Source of the DNA: Fusibacillus kribbianus
GTDB lineage: Bacteria; Bacillota; Clostridia; Lachnospirales; Lachnospiraceae
DNA length: 40,106 nt
Direction: 5' to 3'
Assembly: GCF_030053595.1 (NCBI RefSeq)
Contig: NZ_JASGBQ010000027.1
Location: 1-40,106, forward strand
Below, piece after piece: positions 16,618 to 25,267 of the stretch; position 1 is the first letter of the stretch, and each line of letters opens with the position of its first letter. A program made the position numbers and the translations under genes. The notes under the pieces are model-generated. The model had not been told where the DNA came from. It did not search any database and saw only the letters and a program-made list of their open reading frames with translations.

Positions 16618-19600
16618 ATGAAATTTAATTTTAAGATACAGCAATATCAGACGGATGCCGTTGATGCTGTTGTCAAGGTATTCCAGGGTCAGGGATACCA
16701 CGACAGAATCAGCTATATCCGTGATGTTGGCAAAAAGCAAGAGGTTCAGCAGATGCGGCTGAATGTGGAAATGGATCAGCAGTATTCTCTTGACCTTGGT
16801 GAAAATCGTCAGCTGAACATCTATGACATGGATGACGATGATACCGGCTATAAGAATGAAGTTGTTGAATTAAGCGATGAACAGCTGCTGATTAACATTC
16901 AGAAGCTCCAGAGCCAGAACAACATTAAGCAGTCCAAAGCTCTGGTTAAGGACTTGGGCAGATGCAGCCTTGATATTGAAATGGAGACCGGCACTGGCAA
17001 GACCTACGTATATATCAAGACCATGTTCGAGCTGAACAAGAAGTACGGTTGGAGCAAGTTCATTGTTGTTGTCCCTTCTATCGCTATTCGTGAGGGCGTT
17101 AATAAGACTTTTGAAATTACTGCCGATCACTTTATGGAGCATTATGGAAAGAAAGCCCGTTTCTTCATTTACAATAGCTCAAACCTGAACCAGCTGGATA
17201 ACTTTTCTTCCAGTTCCGGTATCAATGTGATGATTATCAATACGCAGGCTTTCGCTTCCTCTCTGAAAGAAGATGGAAAGAGCAAAGAAGCTCGTATTAT
17301 ATACTCCAAGCGTGACGAGTTTGGTTCTCGTCGCCCAATTGATGTTATCAAGGCGAACAGACCGATTATCATTCTGGACGAGCCGCAAAAAATGGGTGGT
17401 GCTGTTACCCAAAAGGCCCTGAAAAACTTTAACCCTCTGTTTACACTGAACTACTCTGCAACCCATGCCGTTCAGCATAATACCGTTTATGTGCTGGATG
17501 CCCTGGATGCGTTCAACAAGCGCCTGGTTAAGAAAATTGAGGTTAAGGGTTTTGAAGTAAAGAACTTCCGTGGAACGGACAGCTATATGTTCTTGGAGCA
17601 AATTGTTCTTTCGCCTAAAAAACCGCCTATGGCCCGGATTGAGCTTGAAATCGGCTACAACAAATCTATCAATCGTGAGACCCGTATTCTCGGTGTAGGA
17701 GATGACCTCTACTATGTTTCTCAGGAAATGGAACAGTACAAGGGATACACCATCTCTGATATTGATCCGTTCCGTGGCACAGTGACCTTTACCAATGGCG
17801 AAGTAATCAAAGCCGGTGAAGTTTCTGGTGATGTGTCTGAATCTGATATGCGTAGGATTCAGATTCGTGAGACCATTATTTCCCACTTCGAGAAAGAAGA
17901 AAAACTGTTCAACATGGGTATTAAGTCCCTCTCTCTGTTTTTCATTGACGAGGTTTCCAAGTATCGCCAGTATGATGCTGATGGCAACGAACTTCTTGGT
18001 GAATATGGGCAGATGTTTGAACAGGAATACCTGAATGTGCTGAATGAGTACATTACCGTTTTCGATACCCCTTACCAGAAATACCTGAGATCCACTTGTA
18101 GTGATGTAAGTGCGGTACATAAAGGGTATTTCTCTATTGATAAAAAGACGGGTAGAAGTATCGACAGCCAACTGAAGCGTGGCAGCGAGTTCTCTGATGA
18201 TATTTCTGCTTATGATTTGATTTTGAAGAATAAAGAGCGTCTGCTCTCCTTTGACGAGCCGACTCGCTTTATCTTCTCTCACTCCGCGTTGCGTGAAGGT
18301 TGGGATAACCCTAATGTATTCCAGATTTGTACACTGAAGCATTCCGATAGCCAGACAGCAAAGCGTCAGGAAGTTGGTCGTGGTCTCCGTTTGTGCGTAA
18401 ACCAGTATGGTAATCGTATGGATGCTGAAAGCTGTGGTGACACTGTTCACGACATCAATATGCTGACGGTTATCGCAAGCGAAAGCTACAAAGGCTTTGT
18501 CGAAGATCTCCAGAGTGATATTAAGACGGTTCTCTATGACAGACCGACTACGGCTACCAGCGAATACTTCAACGGTAAGTGCGTCAAGATCGATGTGACT
18601 CCGACTCTCATCGACAAGAGTATTGCTGATACCATTGAGTTCTATCTTATCAGCAATGGCTATGTTGATATGAAGCGTAAGGTTACTGATAAGTACCGTA
18701 CCGATGTGAAGATGGGAACCGTTGCTCCACTGCCTGAAGAAATTCAGCCGATGGCAGATGGTATTCATACCCTGATTCAGTCTGTTTACGATGACAGCGT
18801 TCTCAAGAATATGTTTACGGATGGTCACGAGACCAAGGTTAAGGATAACCCTCTGAATGATAACTTTGCAAAGGCTGAGTTCCAGGCACTTTGGAAGCAG
18901 ATTAATCATCGTTATGCTTATACTGTTGATTTTGATAGTGATGAGTTGATCCGCAAGTCTATTGCTCATATAAATGAGAAGCTATTTGTTGCAGAACTTC
19001 AATATACAACGACTGTTGGTAGACAGAAGTCTCAAATGAATGAATACGAGATAAACCGTGGCGATTCATTTATTAGAGAAAGTTCTGGAACATATACATT
19101 GAAACATGCTCAGACCAGTCAGATCAAGTATGACCTTATTGGCAAGATTGCTGAAGGTACGGTTCTTACGCGCAAAACTGTTGCAGCAATTCTGAAAGGC
19201 TTGAGAGCTGATAAACTCTATATGTTTAAGAACAATCCAGAGGAGTTTATCTCTAAGGTGGGTAAACTTATTAAAGAACAGAAGGCCACCATGATTGTTG
19301 AACATATTTCCTACGATCAGCTTGAAGGTGGTTATGATAGCACCATCTTTACGGCTGAAAAGAGTTCCCAGACCTTTGATAAGGCTTTTCATGCGAATAA
19401 AGCAATTCAGGACTATGTGTTCACGGATGGCTCTGCCGAAAAGAGCATTGAGCGTCGTTTTGTTGAAGATCTGGATGCTGCGCAGGAAGTTTGTGTTTAT
19501 GCAAAACTGCCGAAGGGCTTCCATATCCCAACTCCAGTTGGAAATTATTCACCTGACTGGGCGATAGCCTTTTATGAAGGAACCGTGAAACATATTTTCT

Positions 19601-19767
19601 TTGTGGCAGAAACTAAGGGAACAATGGATAGTTTGAACCTCAGACCTATTGAACAGGCAAAGATTTCTTGTGCGAAGAAACTGTTTAACGAAATGTCTAC
19701 ATGCAAGGTTAAATACCACGATGTAGATAGCTATCAGAATTTGCTGAATGTGATGAAGTCTTTGTAG
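16618..19767 (+). CDS. res: Type III restriction endonuclease subunit (Res)
   Basis: A 1049-aa superfamily 2 helicase-nuclease, the typical Res size. Walker A is ETGTGKT (123-129), motif II is DEPQ (254-257) in place of DEAD/DEAH, which is common in Res, and motif III is YSATH. The arginine-rich motif VI is RQEVGRGLRL. Near the C-terminus PDW (P979, D980) and ETK (E998, K1000) give the PD-(D/E)XK nuclease. Res uses ATP to move or diffuse along DNA after Mod binds an unmethylated site, and cuts at head-to-head site pairs. ATG at 16618 follows AAGGAG at 7-bp spacing. Codon choice in the first two thirds looks more GC-rich than in the preceding small gene, a hint of different histories. Confidence 0.93.
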   Translation: MKFNFKIQQYQTDAVDAVVKVFQGQGYHDRISYIRDVGKKQEVQQMRLNVEMDQQYSLDLGENRQLNIYDMDDDDTGYKNEVVELSDEQLLINIQKLQSQNNIKQSKALVKDLGRCSLDIEMETGTGKTYVYIKTMFELNKKYGWSKFIVVVPSIAIREGVNKTFEITADHFMEHYGKKARFFIYNSSNLNQLDNFSSSSGINVMIINTQAFASSLKEDGKSKEARIIYSKRDEFGSRRPIDVIKANRPIIILDEPQKMGGAVTQKALKNFNPLFTLNYSATHAVQHNTVYVLDALDAFNKRLVKKIEVKGFEVKNFRGTDSYMFLEQIVLSPKKPPMARIELEIGYNKSINRETRILGVGDDLYYVSQEMEQYKGYTISDIDPFRGTVTFTNGEVIKAGEVSGDVSESDMRRIQIRETIISHFEKEEKLFNMGIKSLSLFFIDEVSKYRQYDADGNELLGEYGQMFEQEYLNVLNEYITVFDTPYQKYLRSTCSDVSAVHKGYFSIDKKTGRSIDSQLKRGSEFSDDISAYDLILKNKERLLSFDEPTRFIFSHSALREGWDNPNVFQICTLKHSDSQTAKRQEVGRGLRLCVNQYGNRMDAESCGDTVHDINMLTVIASESYKGFVEDLQSDIKTVLYDRPTTATSEYFNGKCVKIDVTPTLIDKSIADTIEFYLISNGYVDMKRKVTDKYRTDVKMGTVAPLPEEIQPMADGIHTLIQSVYDDSVLKNMFTDGHETKVKDNPLNDNFAKAEFQALWKQINHRYAYTVDFDSDELIRKSIAHINEKLFVAELQYTTTVGRQKSQMNEYEINRGDSFIRESSGTYTLKHAQTSQIKYDLIGKIAEGTVLTRKTVAAILKGLRADKLYMFKNNPEEFISKVGKLIKEQKATMIVEHISYDQLEGGYDSTIFTAEKSSQTFDKAFHANKAIQDYVFTDGSAEKSIERRFVEDLDAAQEVCVYAKLPKGFHIPTPVGNYSPDWAIAFYEGTVKHIFFVAETKGTMDSLNLRPIEQAKISCAKKLFNEMSTCKVKYHDVDSYQNLLNVMKSL

Positions 19768-19785
19768 ATCATAATATGTTATGAT
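19768..19785 (+). other. Hairpin directly after res
   Basis: ATCATAA (19768-19774) and TTATGAT (19779-19785) form a perfect 7-bp stem with the loop TATG, starting at the base after the res stop. No T-run follows. It could be a weak terminator, an mRNA processing or stability element, or an operator for the WYL regulator that follows. Confidence 0.45.
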
Positions 19786-19804
19786 TGCCGGGAGGTTTTA
19801 GTAG

Positions 19805-19828
19805 ATGGAAAATAGAGGTGGAGAATGA
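19805..19828 (+). CDS. Possible 7-codon leader peptide before the SGNH-WYL gene
   Basis: ATG at 19805 is preceded by GGAGG at 19791-19795 and reads MENRGGE, stopping at TGA 19826-19828, which overlaps the ATG (19825) of the SGNH-WYL gene in an ATGA arrangement. Such a mini-reading frame could couple translation of the regulator to ribosome passage. It may equally be chance. Confidence 0.25.
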   Translation: MENRGGE

Positions 19829-21399
19829 GAATCTTAATGCTCGGCAACAGCTTTACATTTGTAAATAACATGCCAGATAAGCTGGCCCAGCTGACAGGGG
19901 CAGAAGTAATCCACCACACCCGTGGCGGGGCGCGCCTTGCAGAACAGCTTAATCCGGAAACCAAGATGGGTAGCTTGACTCAGGCTGCACTTCAGAACGA
20001 GAAATGGGACTATGTCATTCTTCAGGAGATGAGTAATGGCCCTGTTACGTCAAAAGATAGTTTCCTGAAGAATGTTGGCCTTCTCTGTGAGAAAATACGG
20101 GCCAATGGTGCAATGCCTGTTCTTTATGCGACATGGGCTTATCAAAAAGGTGGAAAACAGTTAGCGTCTTTTGGTATGGACTATGATGAAATGTATCAAA
20201 AGATGCATGATGCTTATCATGAGGTCGCCGCTCAGAATAGAGCATTGATTGCAGATGTAGGAAAGCGTTTCTATGAATTAGCTGACCGGCAGAACATCTA
20301 TGCAGAAGATGGATGCCATCCGAATGAATCGGGATCACAGATTGCCGCGCAAGTGATAGCAGATGTCATTCTGGCAGATCAAGCTAAACATACAGAGGTA
20401 GTTGTAGAAACAACCGCAGATGACAACGATACCCGCCTGCGAATTCTGTACTTATATCAAATGCTTCTTACTCAGTCTGATGAGGAACATCCGCTTTCAA
20501 CAAAGCAGATCACCGATCGCATGATGGAACAGCACAATATTCATATGCATAGAACCACCGTACCGAAGGATATAGAGCTCTTAAGGGCAGCCGGCTTTGA
20601 CATCATTGGCGTTCGCAGACGTGCTTGGGAATATCATCTTGCGGATCGACAGTTTTCCTTGCCGGAACTTAAGCTTTTGATTGATGCCGTTCAGTCTTCT
20701 AAGTTTATTACGGAAAAGAAGAGCAAGATTCTGATCGAAAAGCTGATCTCTCTGACAAGTGAGAACAATGCGGACAAGCTGCAGAGAACAGTACATATCA
20801 CCGGTAGAGCCAAAACTGATAATGAAAAAGGATATTACATCGTGGATGCAATCAACGATGCTATGAACGCCGGAGTTAAGATTTCCTTCCTGTATTTTGA
20901 TTATGATGGAAAGAAAAAACAGATACTTAGAAACGATGGCAATCCTTACACCGTTAGTCCTTACGATTTGATTTGGGACGGAGATTTCTATTATCTTACC
21001 GGCTATTGCGATGAACGTGAAGAAGTTAGAGTTTTTCGTGTGGATCGAATCAAAAAGCAGCCGGAACTGTTGAAAGATATTATGGTCAAACCGCCAAAAG
21101 GATACTCTGTTACGAAATACACGCAGGAGGTATTTCGTATGTTTGATACCCAGGAGATTTCTGAAGTGGTACTGTTGTGTGAAAATTCTGCAATGAAATC
21201 TATCATTGATCGCTTTGGCATCACAATTCGTACAAAGTCTCTCGATGATGAACATTTTCAGGTCAAGGTTAAGGTCTGCGCCGGACCGACATTCTATCGT
21301 TGGGTGTTTGGATTTGATGGGAAAATCAAAATAGTTGGACCGGATGAAATAAAAAAGCAGTACAGAGAACGCTTACTTCGTGCACTTGAAGAAATCTGA
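19825..21399 (+). CDS. SGNH hydrolase-WYL transcription regulator fusion (524 aa)
   Basis: Residues 1-185 form an SGNH/DUF4886-like esterase domain: block I GNSFT with Ser9, and block V DGCHPNESG with Asp162 and His165, giving a full Ser-Asp-His set. After a short acidic linker (about 186-200), residues 200-290 resemble the winged HTH of WYL regulators (PLSTKQITDRM, then RTTVPKDIELLRAAGFDI). Residues 350-425 hold the WYL domain with PYDLIWDGDFYYLTGY (FYYL at 388-391) and the C-terminal extension follows. WYL regulators such as BrxR and CapW control phage-defence operons by sensing a ligand. Here a hydrolase could make, remove or recognise that ligand. The fusion is read through without any stop or internal ribosome site that I can see. 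ATG 19825 follows GAGGTGGAG. Confidence 0.8.
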   Translation: MRILMLGNSFTFVNNMPDKLAQLTGAEVIHHTRGGARLAEQLNPETKMGSLTQAALQNEKWDYVILQEMSNGPVTSKDSFLKNVGLLCEKIRANGAMPVLYATWAYQKGGKQLASFGMDYDEMYQKMHDAYHEVAAQNRALIADVGKRFYELADRQNIYAEDGCHPNESGSQIAAQVIADVILADQAKHTEVVVETTADDNDTRLRILYLYQMLLTQSDEEHPLSTKQITDRMMEQHNIHMHRTTVPKDIELLRAAGFDIIGVRRRAWEYHLADRQFSLPELKLLIDAVQSSKFITEKKSKILIEKLISLTSENNADKLQRTVHITGRAKTDNEKGYYIVDAINDAMNAGVKISFLYFDYDGKKKQILRNDGNPYTVSPYDLIWDGDFYYLTGYCDEREEVRVFRVDRIKKQPELLKDIMVKPPKGYSVTKYTQEVFRMFDTQEISEVVLLCENSAMKSIIDRFGITIRTKSLDDEHFQVKVKVCAGPTFYRWVFGFDGKIKIVGPDEIKKQYRERLLRALEEI

Positions 21400-21436
21400 G
21401 ATAGGAGGATACCGACTTGTATTCGGGAGTGAGATT

Positions 21437-24400
21437 ATGTGTAGCTTGTTTGGAAGGCAATGCTTCAGAAAGATAGCTATGGGTCTATTGACCGTGGTGT
21501 TATTGTTGATAATTGCTGTTCCAGCTTATGCTGTTGCTGGTACAGATCAAATTGCTGTGAATGCATACGAGGGAGAGGAAAATGCTGAATTTAATGAAGA
21601 TTCATCGTATTCGGTGAGTCAGTTTTGCTATGGTGAAAGATCAGTTGGTAGTTTTTCGATTGTCGGAAGTAAAGCAACCAACAGAGAAATTTACGGATAT
21701 GCTGTTTATTATGCGTCCGATGGCATCACACTCCAATATGATTATGATGGTTCTTACCGGACGGATGTCAAGGAAAATTGGAATATAGTATCTAGTGATG
21801 AAAAAAGCGTTAATGGAATTTCTGTTTCGAAGAAAATAGGAAATGGTGTACTTATTGTTCAAAAGTCCTATGACCGTATAAAATGGGAGAACGCAATAGA
21901 ACCGGTTTGCAATTTTTTCACTAACAAAAAAATTGACAGGACAAATCTGTGCTCAGTTTCAGAAGAAGATCTCCGTGCCGGCGTATATTATAGGGTTTAT
22001 GTTGCATATGAAATGGGGAGAAAAACCGGTAGAGATGCGGGCAGCTTGTGGCCACCTCGTTTTCCATCTGACATTTATGAATATAGATATTGCTTAGAAA
22101 CATATCAATTTTACGCTTGTTATGGAGGAAATCCTATTGAATTCCGTGATTTGACGACCGGCAATGCTGTTACCTCGGGTGCTACCGTAGAGTCTGGATT
22201 TGTTATTGACACAAAAGGATCTACATTTACAGTGACGTTGACAAAAAATGGTGTAACATCTGATGTGACAAATCTGATGACTGTAAAAAATGCAGGAACA
22301 TATACTATTACTGCGGTTGACACGATTGGAAAGAAATATACTACAACAATCAAAGTCGCTAATGGAATATCTGGTGTAACAATAAGTCCGGAGGTATATG
22401 AGAATAAGAAAAATGATGGATACACGGAAGACAATAGAATATCTGGAGCATTATCTTTTGGAGCTAATTCTCACACGGTATTAACTGTTGCCCAAAATTC
22501 GACAAACAGCATTACGCAGTCTACGCATAAAGGAATTCCGGCATATGGAATAACTGGAAGTGAAGTTTCTCTTTACTTGAAATTACAAAATTCAGATGTA
22601 ATGACCCAAAATGGCTGGGAAATTATTGATGATACCTGGGGTAAAAAAACTTCTCAGATGATTTGTGGAGTTGTTACTGGTCAGGTTGATTCCGGAGCTC
22701 TGATAATTCAGACGTCTACAGATGGAGTTACGTGGGAAAACGTTGATTTGGGCAAATATTCCACAGGCATTTATACAACAGACTACGAAGCAAATTACGG
22801 TCATCGTGGAGATGTGTTGATATATACCCCTGATGGAAAGGCAATCCTAAATGGAGTATACGTGAAAGTGATTTATGCTTACGAAGCAAAACAAGTGGGC
22901 AGTAAGACAGATTTGCGTTTTCTTGAAGAGTATGAATTCTATCTTTGTAGTGATGAACTTGGAGCAGTAGCATTCCATAATCTTTCTGTTGGTGATCAGA
23001 TGAGTGAGATCGCAGAAGAATATGATGATGTTACTGCGGATATTTATCAACATTCCGAGACAATGCAGACGGATGCGTACACTGTTTCAGGATTTTCAAT
23101 TGATACCTCTTTAAATCCGACAGTGACTTACAGTGTAAAAAAAGATGGTACCACAATTGCCATTCCGTCTAACCACCAGTTTACTGAAACTGGAAAATAT
23201 GAAGTTACGCTTACAAGTGCTGCAAATTCAAAGAAAACAGTAACAATCTATGTTGATAGGATGACAACGGAGGACGCACTTCGATATTACTTTGGTGAGG
23301 CCTTTATAACTGGTAAAAGAATTTATTCTGATGGAGAGTATGCAGTATTCGAAGGAGGATTGACTTCATATCATATTGCTGAGGTGGATCAGTATCATTT
23401 GCCTTTGAGTGGCCAAATAAAAAATATGACCACCGGAGAAGTAAGTATTATTAATGCGACCAGAAGTTCGAAGACAGGATATTTTAGTGTTCCAGGAGAA
23501 TATGTTGTAACACTTACAACTAATGCGGATTTTAATACATCTGATGCGTCAGGTGATTGTAAAACATTTACTTTTCATTTTGAGATTATAGCAGAGGGTA
23601 CAGCACCCGGACCAGTCGTGAATCAGCGCAGCCTCGTGGAATACGCAAAAACTGCAGTAACAGACTCATATCCTGTTTACTATTCGTTGACTTATCCAAG
23701 TGCATCAACGGGATATATTACATTGGCTTTTAGTTCAAGAGAAGAAGCTCTTGCGTATGCTTATGATTATGAAAAAGGAATGGTTGAACAACAAAAAGAT
23801 GGTTCTTATCGTTACATAGGATCGTTTATTGTTTCGCAAAAAGAAAAATATGATTCAGCTTGGGATTTAACTGATGCAGTTAACTTCTTCGCAGAACAGG
23901 CAATTCAGGTGGGGTATTTTGATCTGTCAAATGAATTTACTACGCTTTCATTAAGTGATTCGGTCATTGAATCAACACCGAACTTAAGAACACTGGAACT
24001 AGCTAGAAGTGTAACTATATTTGCACCGAACCAGAAGACAGAACTTACGAATGTGGATGCTCTCCCAATTATTGCCCAGAAACCATATAGCTTTTTGACG
24101 GCTGGTTCCTCGGGACATGTCAGCAATGGAACCTATGATTTTAAGTTCGTTCAGGATAAATATAAATGCGATTCGAACTCAGTGGTAATTTTCGATTGTA
24201 ACGGTAAAGAATATAAAATTAATTATAATCAGGGTGTTGGGGCTCAGCTTGCTCAACAAAATTGTCCGAGTGGAGTGGTGACAATTAGAGAAACTACCAT
24301 CTATGGTGATGTCGCAGAGTATCAAGCTGTTTTTATCGCCGAAGGCGAGAATACCTCCTCCTTGACATTGACCTATCATAGTAAAGATGGTGAGAAGAAC

Positions 24401-25267
24401 AAGACGTATACCCAATCGGATGATGGGGTCAGTATTGAAACTGAAGCTTTCTCTGTTAAGAGCCTTGTTGATGAATTAGATCCGTATGGTCTGGTAATAA
24501 TTTCAGATGGACGAAATGAATTCTTCTATGCTGCTGACCAGGAGAGTAAAGGAATTTGGTCAGATCCTGGCGAGTATCAAGTGAAAGTTGTTAATCGTCT
24601 GGGATATTATTATGTAATAAATGTGACTGTAGTGGAGTCGGATTATACTACTATTCGATTTAATGGAAACGGGACTGAATCTCCTCAAGATATTTTAACC
24701 ACCTATGGTGCACAGAATGTAAAATTACCAGTTCTGACAAGGTATGGCTTTAATCTTATCGGTTTTGAAGATGAATCGGGTACTTTGTATAGCAATGAGA
24801 TTTCGACAATTTCCTTTAAAGGATCTGTTGTTCTTGATGCGGTTTGGCAAGCCAAGCAGTTTACGGTTACTCTGCAGAACCCGCAGGGTGATGAGATAAG
24901 TACACTTGTAATGGATTTTGGTAAGGAATACGAATTACCAGTTATAGATGTTGAAAGCGGCTTGACCTTTAAAGGATGGTCATTAAATGGAACCATTTTA
25001 GAATCAAACCTCATCACAATAGAGTCTGAGGGAGATATCACTCTTACGGCTGTAGTATCAGGTTCTGCTGACATTGTAGACAATGTAGGCAGCTCTACAG
25101 ATTCTTCAGTCGAAAAAAATTCTTCATTCGTTTTGGTCATAGTTGGAATTGCTGTGATTTTTCTAGTGATTCTTTACGGTATGCTAGTTAGAAAAAAACA
25201 CGCTCAACGTAAGAACTCTATGATGAATGACTATACAGGGGAAGGAGACGACAATGATGAGAAATAA
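21437..25267 (+). CDS. Membrane-anchored surface protein with InlB-like repeats (1276 aa)
   Basis: ATG 21437 follows GGGAG at 7 bp. A signal peptide is clear: FRK then a hydrophobic run ending AVPAYA, with cleavage near residue 32. The ectodomain is a long beta-rich region with at least two similar blocks: a discoidin- or jelly-roll-like part seen twice (compare GVLIVQKSYDRIKWENA and GALIIQTSTDGVTWENV), followed by Ig-like strands (FTVTLTKNGVTSDVTN, PTVTYSVKKDGTTIAI). Near residues 1090-1220 are two InlB B-type repeats with LTRYGFNLIGFEDESG and GLTFKGWSLNG. The C-terminus is one transmembrane helix (FVLVIVGIAVIFLVILYGM) and a short charged tail; there is no LPXTG. It overlaps the toxin lipoprotein gene by 14 bp, so a joint surface role, for example display or target contact, is inferred. 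Confidence 0.85.
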   Translation: MCSLFGRQCFRKIAMGLLTVVLLLIIAVPAYAVAGTDQIAVNAYEGEENAEFNEDSSYSVSQFCYGERSVGSFSIVGSKATNREIYGYAVYYASDGITLQYDYDGSYRTDVKENWNIVSSDEKSVNGISVSKKIGNGVLIVQKSYDRIKWENAIEPVCNFFTNKKIDRTNLCSVSEEDLRAGVYYRVYVAYEMGRKTGRDAGSLWPPRFPSDIYEYRYCLETYQFYACYGGNPIEFRDLTTGNAVTSGATVESGFVIDTKGSTFTVTLTKNGVTSDVTNLMTVKNAGTYTITAVDTIGKKYTTTIKVANGISGVTISPEVYENKKNDGYTEDNRISGALSFGANSHTVLTVAQNSTNSITQSTHKGIPAYGITGSEVSLYLKLQNSDVMTQNGWEIIDDTWGKKTSQMICGVVTGQVDSGALIIQTSTDGVTWENVDLGKYSTGIYTTDYEANYGHRGDVLIYTPDGKAILNGVYVKVIYAYEAKQVGSKTDLRFLEEYEFYLCSDELGAVAFHNLSVGDQMSEIAEEYDDVTADIYQHSETMQTDAYTVSGFSIDTSLNPTVTYSVKKDGTTIAIPSNHQFTETGKYEVTLTSAANSKKTVTIYVDRMTTEDALRYYFGEAFITGKRIYSDGEYAVFEGGLTSYHIAEVDQYHLPLSGQIKNMTTGEVSIINATRSSKTGYFSVPGEYVVTLTTNADFNTSDASGDCKTFTFHFEIIAEGTAPGPVVNQRSLVEYAKTAVTDSYPVYYSLTYPSASTGYITLAFSSREEALAYAYDYEKGMVEQQKDGSYRYIGSFIVSQKEKYDSAWDLTDAVNFFAEQAIQVGYFDLSNEFTTLSLSDSVIESTPNLRTLELARSVTIFAPNQKTELTNVDALPIIAQKPYSFLTAGSSGHVSNGTYDFKFVQDKYKCDSNSVVIFDCNGKEYKINYNQGVGAQLAQQNCPSGVVTIRETTIYGDVAEYQAVFIAEGENTSSLTLTYHSKDGEKNKTYTQSDDGVSIETEAFSVKSLVDELDPYGLVIISDGRNEFFYAADQESKGIWSDPGEYQVKVVNRLGYYYVINVTVVESDYTTIRFNGNGTESPQDILTTYGAQNVKLPVLTRYGFNLIGFEDESGTLYSNEISTISFKGSVVLDAVWQAKQFTVTLQNPQGDEISTLVMDFGKEYELPVIDVESGLTFKGWSLNGTILESNLITIESEGDITLTAVVSGSADIVDNVGSSTDSSVEKNSSFVLVIVGIAVIFLVILYGMLVRKKHAQRKNSMMNDYTGEGDDNDEK

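Noticed and set aside
17179-18969. Long open frame on the minus strand inside res
   Set aside because: It is an antisense shadow of the clearly conserved Res gene, with composition set by the codon bias of the other strand and no ribosome site.
7494-19767. BREX or DISARM system
   Set aside because: No PglZ, BrxL, BrxC, DrmA/DrmB or phospholipase-type DrmC is present; the core is Mod and Res of Type III.
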